Shown here one piece after another: positions 1 to 13,030 of a DNA stretch of 39,314 nucleotides. Position 1 is the first letter of the stretch; each line of letters opens with the position of its first letter. The stretch comes from an uncultured Chloroflexota bacterium (GTDB taxonomy: Bacteria; Chloroflexota; Chloroflexia; Chloroflexales; Chloroflexaceae). Location of the stretch: positions 1 through 39,314 of the forward strand of contig CAKZKA010000110.1 in the NCBI GenBank assembly GCA_937120965.1, in the 5' to 3' direction. Below the pieces are notes generated by a model. The model made no database searches and had not been told where the DNA came from. It worked only from the letters and a program-made list of their open reading frames with translations. Made by a program: the position numbers and the translations under genes.

Positions 1-4922
<4,922 letters not shown>

Positions 4923-4964
4923 GTGGATCGCTCCTTACGTTTCTCACCTCTTTTCGTGCGCGTG

Positions 4965-4990
4965 CCCGCTCCCGCCTGCGCGGGAGCGGG
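4965..4990. terminator. GC-rich hairpin between acyl-CoA dehydrogenase and synthase
   Basis: An 11-base perfect stem (CCCGCTCCCGC with GCGGGAGCGGG) closes a 4-base loop in the 91-base gap between the two minus-strand genes. No T-run follows it. It could attenuate transcription into the synthase or stabilise the upstream message; the sequence alone does not decide. Confidence 0.5.
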
Positions 4991-5013
4991 GCAGGTGAGG
5001 CGAGAGTGGATAG

Positions 5014-6651
5014 CTATTCAGCCGGGAACGCCTCGATCAGGCGCTGCGCGACAATGTTCATGTCCTCGATCTGGCCGGCCTGGGCGTTGAAGATCGCCGG
5101 CAGATTGATACTCGCCGCCAGGTTCGGGTCGGTCTGGCCGGCGCTGATGCACCAGCGCAGCCCGTCGGCGGCGACTTTCATCGCGGCCTCGCGCGCATGG
5201 ACGCGGGCCATGGTCTTCAGCGTCTCCTGCGAGAAGGGCACGGCCGTGCTCGGTTTGGTGGCGGAGCGCTCACTAAAGATCGCCGCGGTCTCGGCCCAGG
5301 CAATCAATTCGCCGAGGCGGAAGAGAATGTGCTGGTTGCGGGTCAGGCGGTCAATACGGGCGCGTTCGAGAATAACCGCCAGGGCGCGCATGCCCAGGGC
5401 CGCCGTGGCTGCGCCGCTATCGGGGTGCTGGCGAGCCAACTGGTCGAGCTGGGCGGCCCAGTCGTTGTAGAAGGTCCCGCGGGTCTTCAAGTGGGCCTGC
5501 CAGCGATCGCGAGCGATGGTCCACTCCATAATCTCCGAGGTGCCCTCGTAGATGCAGGTGATACGCACATCGCGCTTGATCTTCTCGACCATGTACTCCT
5601 TGGTGTAGCCGTAGCCGCCGTGGGCCTGAATGGCGTCTTCGGCGGCCTTGTTGCCGCTCTCGGTGGCGAAGTACTTCGCCACGGCGCCCTCGGTCTGCTG
5701 GTCAGGGTCACCGCCATCAATGCGCTCGGCGACCCACTCGATGTAGGCCCGCGAGGCCTCGAGGCGCACCGCATTCGGCACCAGGAGCTTGTGGGTGTAG
5801 GCCTGCTTGGTGGAGAGCAACCCGCCACCCTGCACGCGGGTCTGGCTGTAGCGAATGGCGCGTTCGAGGGCTGCCCAGCCGGCTCCAAGACCGAACGAGC
5901 CGACCATCAGGCGGGTGTAGCCAAACACCGCCTGGGCCTGGGCCAGACCCTGCCCCTCCACACCGCCGACCAGGTTCTCAACGGGCACGAAGACCTCATC
6001 GAGGAACAGGGCCGCAGTGTTCGAGGCGCGAATGCCGTGCTTGTCCTCCGGCTTGCCGTAGCTGAAGCCCGGCTGCCCGGCCTCCATAATGAACCAGGAG
6101 ATGCCGCCGGGAGCGTTGGCCAGAATGGTGTAGAGTTTGGCCACGCCGCCGTTCGAGATCCACTGCTTCCGGCCGGTGAGCTTGTAGCCGATAATCTTGC
6201 CATCCTCTTCGACCGGGACGGCCCTGGTCGTGAGTGTGCCCAGGTCCGAGCCAGCCTGGGGTTCGGTCGCCCCGTAGGCCACCAGCAGACCCTCTGAGGC
6301 GATGCGGCCCATCCAGTGGGCCTTTTGCTCCTCCGTCCCACCCACCACGATCGGGTCGGTGCCAAGGAACGTCGCCAGTACACCGGTCGCAATACCGAGA
6401 TCGATGCGGGCCATCTGCTCCGAAACGCGGTAGACATCGTAGGCGCCACCGCCGAGACCGCCGTACTCCTCGGGGATGAAAATAAGATGCAGTCCGAACT
6501 TCTCAGGGTCGTAGAGGTCGCGGAGGACGTCGTGGGGAAACTCGTCGCGCTCATCGAGTTCGCGCAGGAACTCGGGTTTGAGCTGCTTCGCCGCGTAGTC
6601 GCGAAGGGTCGTAAGCACCATCTCCAGCGTATCGGTGTCCAGGGTCGTCAT
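5014..6651 (-). CDS. Acyl-CoA dehydrogenase
   Basis: A 545-residue FAD-dependent acyl-CoA dehydrogenase that would oxidise an acyl-CoA to the trans-2-enoyl-CoA and pass electrons to electron-transfer flavoprotein. Visible landmarks are the FAD/substrate segment [15 protein letters not shown], then KQWISNG, and the C-terminal region [15 protein letters not shown] followed by [15 protein letters not shown]. The Glu of YEGTSEI is at the usual position of the catalytic base. The length is greater than the roughly 380 residues of simple family members because of an extra C-terminal helical part of about 130 residues. I chose the ATG at 6651 ([11 protein letters not shown]) because GGAGAGG lies about ten bases upstream; the frame stays open 43 codons further but looks non-coding. 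It lies 91 bases upstream of the synthase and probably shares its transcript, which hints at lipid tailoring, not only degradation. The substrate is not predictable. Confidence 0.93.
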   Translation of the reverse strand: MTTLDTDTLEMVLTTLRDYAAKQLKPEFLRELDERDEFPHDVLRDLYDPEKFGLHLIFIPEEYGGLGGGAYDVYRVSEQMARIDLGIATGVLATFLGTDPIVVGGTEEQKAHWMGRIASEGLLVAYGATEPQAGSDLGTLTTRAVPVEEDGKIIGYKLTGRKQWISNGGVAKLYTILANAPGGISWFIMEAGQPGFSYGKPEDKHGIRASNTAALFLDEVFVPVENLVGGVEGQGLAQAQAVFGYTRLMVGSFGLGAGWAALERAIRYSQTRVQGGGLLSTKQAYTHKLLVPNAVRLEASRAYIEWVAERIDGGDPDQQTEGAVAKYFATESGNKAAEDAIQAHGGYGYTKEYMVEKIKRDVRITCIYEGTSEIMEWTIARDRWQAHLKTRGTFYNDWAAQLDQLARQHPDSGAATAALGMRALAVILERARIDRLTRNQHILFRLGELIAWAETAAIFSERSATKPSTAVPFSQETLKTMARVHAREAAMKVAADGLRWCISAGQTDPNLAASINLPAIFNAQAGQIEDMNIVAQRLIEAFPAE

Positions 6652-6779
6652 CGGCCTGATCCTCTCCACTAGTGACTTGCTGCCGTTCCGTCCGCACGCG
6701 CGCAACGAATGGCCAGGGAGCGCGACAGGCGAGCTCCTTTGCCGGCAGCAAGTTCTACATACGTTTAGTTCTGCCTGCA

Positions 6780-6808
6780 ATCATATGCGACGGATTGCGA
6801 AATGTCAG
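6780..6808 (-). promoter_or_regulatory. Sigma-70-type promoter for the acyl-CoA dehydrogenase
   Basis: On the minus strand the -35 box CTGACA (plus 6803-6808) and the -10 box TATGAT (plus 6780-6785) are exactly 17 bases apart, each 5 of 6 to consensus. The start site would be near 6773, leaving a leader of about 120 bases before the ATG at 6651. Confidence 0.65.
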
Positions 6809-6870
6809 GTGAAGGGTCTTTCTTGTGAGAGGAGGTTTGTTCACTCTTTAGCAAGGAATTCTTCACCTGA
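6805..6870. promoter_or_regulatory. Inverted repeat overlapping the -35 box
   Basis: TCAGGTGAAG at 6805-6814 and its exact complement CTTCACCTGA at 6861-6870 face each other across 46 bases. The inner arm overlaps the -35 hexamer of the acyl-CoA dehydrogenase promoter. The stretch between is less GC-rich than its surroundings. A two-site operator for a repressor is the simplest reading. No regulator gene is adjacent. Confidence 0.45.
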
Positions 6871-6920
6871 TGGACGCTCCATGCTGCCGGGCTGCGCCCT
6901 ACCGGGCATGGCCTTCCGGG

Positions 6921-7031
6921 GCGGGCTTTGTCTCCCCAACCCTCTCACCGGGCGGGGGCCGGGAAGAGCTGCGCCCCCGCAAACCCTCCCCTGAGCGGGG
7001 GCGTGGGGAAACCCGGTTCCCCCTGGTTCAC
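6921..7031 (+). repeat. Modular repeat (degenerate B plus C) overlapping the glycosyltransferase 3' end
   Basis: Contains AAACCCTCCC at 6981-6990 and the C hairpin (GGGGAAACCCGGTTCCCC, near 7005-7023) followed by GGTTCACCTTG. It lies inside the last 30 or so codons of the glycosyltransferase, which is therefore partly repeat-encoded. Confidence 0.65.
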
Positions 7032-9245
7032 CTTGGCACCTCCTTGCGCTGGGGCCGATACCTGGTATACCGTGAACAGCGGCGAGCCATCCAGGGGCGA
7101 GGGTACTTGCTCGACCGTGCCGTAGGGAAAGGCGAACTGCACCAGCCCCAGTTCGCCCGCTCGCTCAGGCACGAAGACGAAGATGGTCGGGCGGTCGCGG
7201 GCGGCGAGGGCTGGCTCTGGCGGTTCCCGCAGCGTATCGTGAACGTCCAGCCGCTCGAGGTGCGGGGCCAGGTAGGGGATGGCGCCGAAAGTCACGCTCA
7301 TCCGCGGCCAGCCGAAGAAGACCAGCCGGCTGGCCGGCGCGAGGTGTTTTTTGTTGACATAATGAGCAAGTTCGGTCGCCAGCACGGCGTTGGCGTTGCC
7401 ATAGACACGGGTGGGTGTGTATTCAACAAAGTAGTAGCGCACACTCAGCGCCGCCAGGGCGACGCTCGCGACGCCAAGGGCCGGCGCCAGGCGTCGGGGG
7501 CGCAGCGCGCCCAGGGCCTGCGCCAGGCCCTGAACCAGCAGGGTCAGCCCCAGGGCCACGAAGACAATCGCCGGGATGGCCGTGGTCACCAGGCGCTGGC
7601 TCGAGGGTGGGCTTTCGGTGAGCATCCCTCCCATAACGATGGCGCCGCCCCACCAGGCCACCAGGGGGAAGATCCGCCGGTCGAAGAGGCGGGTGAGGGC
7701 GAAGCCGAACCCCAGGATGAAGAGCGCGCCGTGGGCCAGATCGAAGAGCGGGCGTGGCGAGCCGTACCAGGCCGTGCGGTCGGGGTAGGCGTTGTAGGCC
7801 AGGGCGGCGCGCCAGAACTGGTCAATCAAGATCGGCAGGGCCCCCTGGCCGCGAACGACCTGCTCGCGCTCCAGCCAGCCGCTCTGGATGATGCCGATGG
7901 CGTTGAGGCGGGCGTTGTAATCATCGGGGAAGCGGATGGCGTACTGGATCATCGGTGCAGCGACGAGCAGCGCCGCGCCCGCCAGGGTGGCCACGCCCCA
8001 ACCCTGCCGGCGCCAGAAGCCCCGCCCGTCGCGTATGGCCAGCACAAGCAGCACTGCGGCAACCAGGACCGCAACAAAACGCGCCCCGGCGTAGAAGTAC
8101 TGGGCCACGCCGATGACCGCGCCGCAGAGAGCGTAATCGAACGGGCTGCGCCGGTCATAGCCCCGGTAGAGGCAGAGCAGCGCCAGGGTGGCGAAGAGAC
8201 CGTCGGCGATCTGGTTCGAGCCGAGGCGCGAGAAATGGAGGTGGTAGTGAAAGCCTGCCAGGAGCACGGCGCTGATCAGCGCCAGGGTCCGGCCGTGCAG
8301 CCGCGCCACCAGCGCATAGGCGGCGATCACCGTGGCAGTGCCGACGAGCGCCCAGGGCAGGCGCAGAGCGGTCGCGTCCTGGCCGAACAGGGCGATGCTG
8401 ACGGCGTTGAAGTAGAAACTCATCGTCGGCACGCCGAGCCAGCCAGTGCTGAAGGGGTTGCGAATCTCTCCCGCGAGCACTCGCAGGGCCTCCAACCCCT
8501 GCGAGCCTTCATCACCACTCAGGGTGGGCGGAATGGCGCCGATGTTCCAGGCCCGCAGCAGCAGCGCGAGCGCCCCGATGGCCAGGGGCGTGAGCAGGGT
8601 CGCTGGCGCCACACGTCGCTGCCCGGATCGACCGGCGGGGGCGATCATTGCTGCGAGGTAGCAAGCCAGCCCCAGAGCCCAGGGCAGGAAGGTCCAGTTC
8701 AAGTTATGCTGCGGCGTGGCAGACTGATCAGGACTCAGCGCCACGAGCGGCAGCAGCGCCAGCAGGCCTGCGGCCAGCAGCAGCCCGACCCGCCACGGCG
8801 CTAGCGGCAGGGCCGTCGTCGCGCGGCGCTGTTCGGCGGGGCCGGCGCCGCGCATCCACCACAGCCGCTGCCGGGCGAAGGCCAGGCTGATAGCCACGGT
8901 CGCCAGCGCCGCCAGGCCCAGCGCCGGCCACGACAACGCAGCGCGTTGCAGAAAGAGGTGCTGGGCTACCGCAGCGCTGGCCGCGCCGCTCAACGTCAGC
9001 GCCAGAACATACAGGCGCGCCGACGCAACGCGTGGTTGGGCAGCATCCCCCGCCGCTGCCCCTGGCGTAACGCGCGGCGTCACCCGCGCCCCCGATGCCG
9101 GGTCCACCGGTTCGAGCGGCTGATAGATGCCAGCTTCACAGTGCGCTGCAACTGCGACCCTTTCAGGGCGCCGGTCGGCTGTGGTCGCGGGCACAGCGGC
9201 TGGCAAGATGTGCGGCCTGGAAGAAGGGTACATACGCTGGCGCAC
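6945..9245 (-). CDS. Membrane glycosyltransferase, GT39/PMT-like
   Basis: A 766-residue polytopic protein of the GT-C type, which move sugars from polyprenyl-phosphate donors on the outer face of the membrane. After a basic, Ala/Pro-rich N-terminus of about 75 residues come many hydrophobic segments. The acidic motif SGDEGSQGLEAL at about residue 245 lies after a transmembrane segment, as the catalytic Asp/Glu does in ArnT/PMT proteins. The following WLGVPTMSFYFNAVSIALFG and HFSRLGSNQIADGLFA also fit this family. The start is either GTG 9245 or ATG 9230; neither has a clear ribosome site. The last roughly 27 residues (from KVNQGEPGFPTPP) are translated from an intergenic repeat, so the original end was probably near SAPAQGG. 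A good promoter lies 100 bases upstream. Acceptor unknown. Confidence 0.83.
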   Translation of the reverse strand: MRQRMYPSSRPHILPAAVPATTADRRPERVAVAAHCEAGIYQPLEPVDPASGARVTPRVTPGAAAGDAAQPRVASARLYVLALTLSGAASAAVAQHLFLQRAALSWPALGLAALATVAISLAFARQRLWWMRGAGPAEQRRATTALPLAPWRVGLLLAAGLLALLPLVALSPDQSATPQHNLNWTFLPWALGLACYLAAMIAPAGRSGQRRVAPATLLTPLAIGALALLLRAWNIGAIPPTLSGDEGSQGLEALRVLAGEIRNPFSTGWLGVPTMSFYFNAVSIALFGQDATALRLPWALVGTATVIAAYALVARLHGRTLALISAVLLAGFHYHLHFSRLGSNQIADGLFATLALLCLYRGYDRRSPFDYALCGAVIGVAQYFYAGARFVAVLVAAVLLVLAIRDGRGFWRRQGWGVATLAGAALLVAAPMIQYAIRFPDDYNARLNAIGIIQSGWLEREQVVRGQGALPILIDQFWRAALAYNAYPDRTAWYGSPRPLFDLAHGALFILGFGFALTRLFDRRIFPLVAWWGGAIVMGGMLTESPPSSQRLVTTAIPAIVFVALGLTLLVQGLAQALGALRPRRLAPALGVASVALAALSVRYYFVEYTPTRVYGNANAVLATELAHYVNKKHLAPASRLVFFGWPRMSVTFGAIPYLAPHLERLDVHDTLREPPEPALAARDRPTIFVFVPERAGELGLVQFAFPYGTVEQVPSPLDGSPLFTVYQVSAPAQGGAKVNQGEPGFPTPPLRGGFAGAQLFPAPAR

Positions 9246-9351
9246 AGCAGTCGTGCCTGTCCAAATAATTCCGGATCACTCAGGCCAGAGCATCGAGCCG
9301 AGCGGTGGCGTTTGAACAGGTTCTTCGTTTACTGGCCGATGGATACCAGAC

Positions 9352-9380
9352 AGTATAAAGATCCACGGGGCGCTCGTCAA
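9352..9380 (-). promoter_or_regulatory. Promoter for the glycosyltransferase
   Basis: On the minus strand TTGACG (plus 9375-9380) and TATACT (plus 9352-9357) are separated by exactly 17 bases, each 5 of 6 to consensus. The predicted start is near 9345, about 100 bases before the GTG at 9245. The 9246-9549 gap holds this promoter and the divergent pnt promoter; I see no gene in it. Confidence 0.65.
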
Positions 9381-9403
9381 CCGTTTTCCTATCTGTGAAG
9401 CAA

Positions 9404-9432
9404 TTCCCAAATGGCCTGATTTGTGCTATACT
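9404..9432 (+). promoter_or_regulatory. Promoter for the pnt operon
   Basis: TGC-TATACT at 9424-9432 is an extended -10 element. A weak -35 (TTCCCA, 9404-9409) lies 17 bases upstream. The leader to the pntA1 start would be about 110 bases. Confidence 0.55.
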
Positions 9433-9549
9433 TGAAGTCTCAAGTGCCCAGGGCAAGTCCAGGGAATGAAAGGGTCTTGCACAGCGCTGTGCGAACTGCT
9501 CTGTGGGTCTTTGCGGTGAGCGTTTGTGGCATCGTGCATGGGGGTATCC

Positions 9550-10719
9550 ATGATTGTTGGCGTTCCACAGGAGATCTTTCCCGGAGAGCAGCGTGTGGCG
9601 CTAGTGCCTGGCGATGTGCCCACGCTCAAGAAGTTGGGCCTGGAGGTGGTGATCGAGACGGGGGCCGGGTTGCGGGCCGGGTTTCCGGATGCGCAGTACG
9701 TCGAACGGGGGGCCACGCTGGCCGCCTCGCGGGCCGAGGTGTTCGCCGCCGCCGATGTGCTCTTCCAGGTGCGCGCGGGCGGCGCAGCGCCCTTGCAAGC
9801 CGAGGGCGATCTGCGGCTCCTGCGCGCCGGACAAACCATTCTCGCCTTCCTCGACCCGCTCTGGGACCCGCGGCAGGTTGCCGCCCTGGCCGAGCGCGGC
9901 GTAAGCGCGCTGGCCGTGGAACTGGTGCCGCGGATCAGTCGCGCGCAGAGTATGGACGCGCTGTCTTCAATGGCCACCATCGCCGGGTACAAGGCGTCAA
10001 TCCTGGCGGCCATGCATCTGCCGCGGATGTTCCCGATGCTTATGACCGCCGCCGGCACGATTACCCCCGCGCGGGTCTTTGTCATTGGCGCAGGGGTGGC
10101 CGGGCTGCAAGCCTGCGCCCACGCCAAGCGCATGGGCGCCCGTGTCGAGGCCTACGACGTGCGCGCAGCGGTGAAGGAGCAAGTGGAGAGCGTCGGCGCC
10201 AAGTTCGTTGAGTTGCCGTTGGAGACCGGCGATAGCGAGGACAAAGGCGGCTATGCCCGGGCCCAGGGTGAGGAGTTTTACCGGCGCCAGCGGCAGTTGA
10301 TGGGCGAAGTGGTCGCGCGCAACGATGCCGTGATCACCACGGCGGCCATTCCCGGCAAGCGCGCTCCAGTCTTGATGACCCGCGAGATGGTCGCCGGGAT
10401 GCAGCCCGGCTCGGTGATCATTGACCTGGCGGCCGAGCACGGCGGCAATTGCGAACTGACCCGCCCCGATGAGATTGTGGTGGAGCACGGCGTCACCATC
10501 ATCGGGCCGACGAACCTGGCCTCCACTGTTCCCAACCACGCCAGCCAGCTCTACAGCCGCAACCTGGTTAACCTGCTCAAGCTCGCTGTGAAGGATGGCC
10601 GGCTGGCCCTCGACACCGATGATGAGATTGTACGCGAGACGCTGGTGGCGCACAATGGCGCCGTAACCAACGCGCGCCTCCGCGAGTTGCTCGCTCAGAC
10701 CGACACGGTCGCGTCCTGA
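9550..10719 (+). CDS. pntA1: NAD(P) transhydrogenase subunit alpha, part 1 (domain I)
   Basis: The NAD(H)-binding domain I of proton-translocating transhydrogenase, a peripheral cytoplasmic protein that passes hydride to NADP in PntB at the cost of the proton gradient. Visible features are the N-terminal MIVGVPQEIFPGEQRVALVP shared with alanine dehydrogenase, the Rossmann motif VIGAGVAGLQA, YDVR shortly after it, and GEEFYRRQRQLMGEV. At about 389 residues it ends after domain I with no membrane part, so the alpha subunit is split; the membrane piece is the next gene. I prefer ATG 9550, preceded by GGGGGT at five bases. The frame is also open from GTG 9526 and ATG 9538. It is first in a three-gene operon. 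Confidence 0.95.
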   Translation: MIVGVPQEIFPGEQRVALVPGDVPTLKKLGLEVVIETGAGLRAGFPDAQYVERGATLAASRAEVFAAADVLFQVRAGGAAPLQAEGDLRLLRAGQTILAFLDPLWDPRQVAALAERGVSALAVELVPRISRAQSMDALSSMATIAGYKASILAAMHLPRMFPMLMTAAGTITPARVFVIGAGVAGLQACAHAKRMGARVEAYDVRAAVKEQVESVGAKFVELPLETGDSEDKGGYARAQGEEFYRRQRQLMGEVVARNDAVITTAAIPGKRAPVLMTREMVAGMQPGSVIIDLAAEHGGNCELTRPDEIVVEHGVTIIGPTNLASTVPNHASQLYSRNLVNLLKLAVKDGRLALDTDDEIVRETLVAHNGAVTNARLRELLAQTDTVAS

Positions 10720-10770
10720 GCCTGTGGATGCCATGTATCACCCACCCGATACGTTCTTGAGGAGACATCC

Positions 10771-11052
10771 GTGGAACTGCTGGTTATTTCGCTGACGGTC
10801 TTTGTGCTTGCCGTTTTCGTCGGCTTTGAGATCATCACCAAGGTTCCGCCGACGCTGCACACGCCGTTGATGTCCGGCTCGAACGCAATCTCCGGCATCA
10901 CGCTGGTGGGGGCGGTGATTTCGGCAGGGGCCCAGATCTCGCTGCTGACGACGATCCTCGGTTTCCTGGCGGTGGTGTTCGCGACGATCAACGTGGTGGG
11001 CGGCTTTCTGGTGACCGAGCGCATGCTCGCGATGTTCCGGCGGAAGGATTGA
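10771..11052 (+). CDS. pntA2: NAD(P) transhydrogenase subunit alpha, part 2
   Basis: A 93-residue protein with three hydrophobic helices, matching the membrane portion of the alpha subunit (the start of domain II). The segment TKVPPTLHTPLMSGSNAISG is characteristic: it is the conserved loop of the proton channel half carried by PntA. It starts with GTG, with GAGGAG seven bases upstream. It lies 51 bases after pntA1 and ends five bases before pntB begins, so the three subunits must be made together. Split alpha subunits of this kind are known from several bacteria, such as Rhodospirillum rubrum. Confidence 0.94.
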   Translation: MELLVISLTVFVLAVFVGFEIITKVPPTLHTPLMSGSNAISGITLVGAVISAGAQISLLTTILGFLAVVFATINVVGGFLVTERMLAMFRRKD

Positions 11053-11057
11053 GGGCG

Positions 11058-12440
11058 ATGCGTGAGAATCTGATCAATCTGGCCTATCTGGTTGCCGCAG
11101 TGCTGTTCATTCTTGGCATCAAGGGCATGACCCATCCGCGCACGGCGGTGCGTGGCAACCGGCTCGGGGCAGTCGGTATGCTGATTGCCGTGGTGGCCGC
11201 GCTCCTCGACCTGCACGTGGTGCGCTACGAGTGGATCATCGCTGGCGTGGTGCTGGGCGCGGGTATTGGCGCTTTGATGGCCAATCGGGTGCAGATGACG
11301 GATATGCCGCAGATGGTGGCCCTGCTCAATGGCTTCGGCGGCATCGCCTCGACCCTGGTTGCCGGCGCGGCGCTGCTGGAGACGCTGGCCGTCGCGGTCA
11401 GCCCTCCGTTGCAGTTCACGATTGCCACTGCCGCCTCGGGGCTGATCGGCGCGGTGACGTTCTGGGGCAGCCTGGTGGCCTTCGGCAAGCTCCAGGGCCT
11501 GGTCGGCGATATCCGTATCACCGGGGCGCAGATGTTGAACGCCGCCCTCCTGGCCCTCACCACCGCCTTCGGGGTCTGGCTGGTGATTGACCCGAGCGCC
11601 ACCTGGGCCTACTGGGCGCTGGTGGTTACCGCGAGCATCCTCGGCCTGTCGCTGGTCTTTCCCATCGGCGGCGCGGATATGCCGGTGGTTATCTCGTTGC
11701 TCAACTCCTACTCGGGTCTGGCCGCAGCGGCAACGGGCTTCGTGCTCAACAACAACGCCCTGATCATCACCGGCTCGCTGGTGGGCGCTTCGGGTATCAT
11801 CCTCACCAATATTATGTGCAAGGCGATGAACCGCTCGCTCACCAACGTGCTCTTCGGCATCTGGGTGCCCTCCGAAGAGGCGGTGACCGGCGATGAGGTC
11901 TACGCCGGTAAGGTCAAGGCCGCCCACGCCGATGAACTGGCGCTGCTGCTGGAAGGGGCGCGCCGGGTGGTCATCGTGCCAGGCTATGGGATGGCCGTGT
12001 CGCAGGCCCAGCACGCCGTGCGCGACCTGGTGCTCATGCTCGAGGAGCGCGGTGTGGAGGTGGAGTTTGCCATCCATCCCGTGGCGGGACGGATGCCCGG
12101 CCATATGAATGTGTTGCTGGCCGAGGCCGACATCCCCTACGAGCAGATGAAGGAGATGGATGAGATCAATCCTACCTTCGAGCAGACCGATGTGGCGATT
12201 GTGATCGGCGCCAACGATGTGGTTAATCCCATGGCGCGCACCAACCCCAGCAGCCCGATCGCCGGCATGCCCATTCTGAACGTTGATAAGGCCCGCAGCG
12301 TGATTGTCATTAAGCGCAGCCTCAGCCCTGGTTTTGCCGGCGTGCCCAACCCGCTCTTCGCCGCCGACAACACGCTGATGCTCTTCGCCGACGCTAAGAA
12401 GGGCGCGCTCGATCTTATGAACGCGCTCAAGGCGGCGTAG
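11058..12440 (+). CDS. pntB: NAD(P) transhydrogenase subunit beta
   Basis: A 460-residue subunit containing the rest of the proton channel (about nine helices, residues 1-260) and the NADP(H)-binding domain III at the C-terminus. Domain III shows VIVPGYGMAVSQAQHAV, FAIHPVAGRMPGHMNVLL and VAIVIGANDVVNPMAR, all hallmark segments. The ATG at 11058 (MRENLINLAYL) has GAGG directly upstream, overlapping the pntA2 stop. The frame opens nine bases earlier at a TTG, which I reject. The complex would make NADPH from NADH at the expense of proton motive force, useful for the lipid and carbon-fixing reactions of this organism. A palindromic element follows about 90 bases downstream. Confidence 0.96.
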   Translation: MRENLINLAYLVAAVLFILGIKGMTHPRTAVRGNRLGAVGMLIAVVAALLDLHVVRYEWIIAGVVLGAGIGALMANRVQMTDMPQMVALLNGFGGIASTLVAGAALLETLAVAVSPPLQFTIATAASGLIGAVTFWGSLVAFGKLQGLVGDIRITGAQMLNAALLALTTAFGVWLVIDPSATWAYWALVVTASILGLSLVFPIGGADMPVVISLLNSYSGLAAAATGFVLNNNALIITGSLVGASGIILTNIMCKAMNRSLTNVLFGIWVPSEEAVTGDEVYAGKVKAAHADELALLLEGARRVVIVPGYGMAVSQAQHAVRDLVLMLEERGVEVEFAIHPVAGRMPGHMNVLLAEADIPYEQMKEMDEINPTFEQTDVAIVIGANDVVNPMARTNPSSPIAGMPILNVDKARSVIVIKRSLSPGFAGVPNPLFAADNTLMLFADAKKGALDLMNALKAA

Positions 12441-12528
12441 CAGGGTCGCCTGTACCTGTTCACCCTGCTCCTGGAAGCGTGGGCAGCTTGTTCGCACGAA
12501 CACGGATGTGGGTGGAATGCCACCGCTC

Positions 12529-12657
12529 CCGGGCTGGCGCTTTATACCAATTCTGCTCGATGGCATCGCATTGGTTCAGCTCCACAGCTCCACAAAGCCC
12601 GCTGTGGAGCTGAACCGGACAATGCGGTGGCGTCAGTTCCATCTGGTATCAGCCCGG
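12529..12657. repeat. Long imperfect palindrome downstream of pntB
   Basis: The two halves of this roughly 129-base element are near-complements over about 55 bases. Both ends read CGGGCTG...ATACCA (one strand each), and the centre is a perfect 15-base arm pair, GGTTCAGCTCCACAG (12573-12587) and CTGTGGAGCTGAACC (12602-12616), with a 14-base loop. It could be a miniature mobile element or a strong transcription stop for pntB. The rest of 12441-13030 holds only repeats, including a C module near its end. Confidence 0.7.
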
Positions 12658-12884
12658 GGGTGAACAGGTACGGGACGCTCTCCATTTGACCTCCTGCCAT
12701 AAACCCGGCATGATGTAAAACAGGGTGATAACCGCAGTGCTGCACGTTGCCCCCGTCGGAGCGCAGCCCTACCATCAGGAGGGTCAAGGGGGGCGTTGCT
12801 TTCCCGGAAACCCTCTCTGAGACTATGCGTGTACGACCTCGGTGGGGCTTTGCTGCACAACGCTGGCATGAAACCCTGGGCGGG

Positions 12885-12985
12885 CCGCCCCCTCCCTGAC
12901 CCTTCCCCGCTGGGGGAGGGAACCGGGCTCCTCCCCTCAGGGAGGGGGTTGGGGAACCCCGGTTTCCCCGTATTTTTACCTCAGA
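12885..12985 (+). repeat. Modular repeat, degenerate with C module
   Basis: GC-rich blocks (CCCTCCCTGACCC, then GGGGGAGGG) lead to GGGGAACCCCGGTTTCCCC (12951-12969) and TTTTTACCTCAG, a variant of the C-module end. It ends about 50 bases before the start of the short-chain dehydrogenase. Confidence 0.6.
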
Positions 12986-13030
12986 CAAGGTTCGACAGCG
13001 GGCATGTCTACTACTTAAGGAGTTTGATTC

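Noticed and set aside
6870-8804. A 644-codon plus-strand open frame
   Set aside because: Antisense to the glycosyltransferase, with a low-complexity Gly/Gln/Arg-rich translation and no ribosome site.
9423-10211. A 262-codon frame overlapping the start of pntA1
   Set aside because: It is out of frame with pntA1 and has no homology-like motif; the NAD-binding motif lies in the other frame.
10695-12566. A 623-codon minus-strand open frame over pntA2 and pntB
   Set aside because: Antisense to two unmistakable transhydrogenase genes; its translation is His/Gln/Arg-rich and unlike any family.
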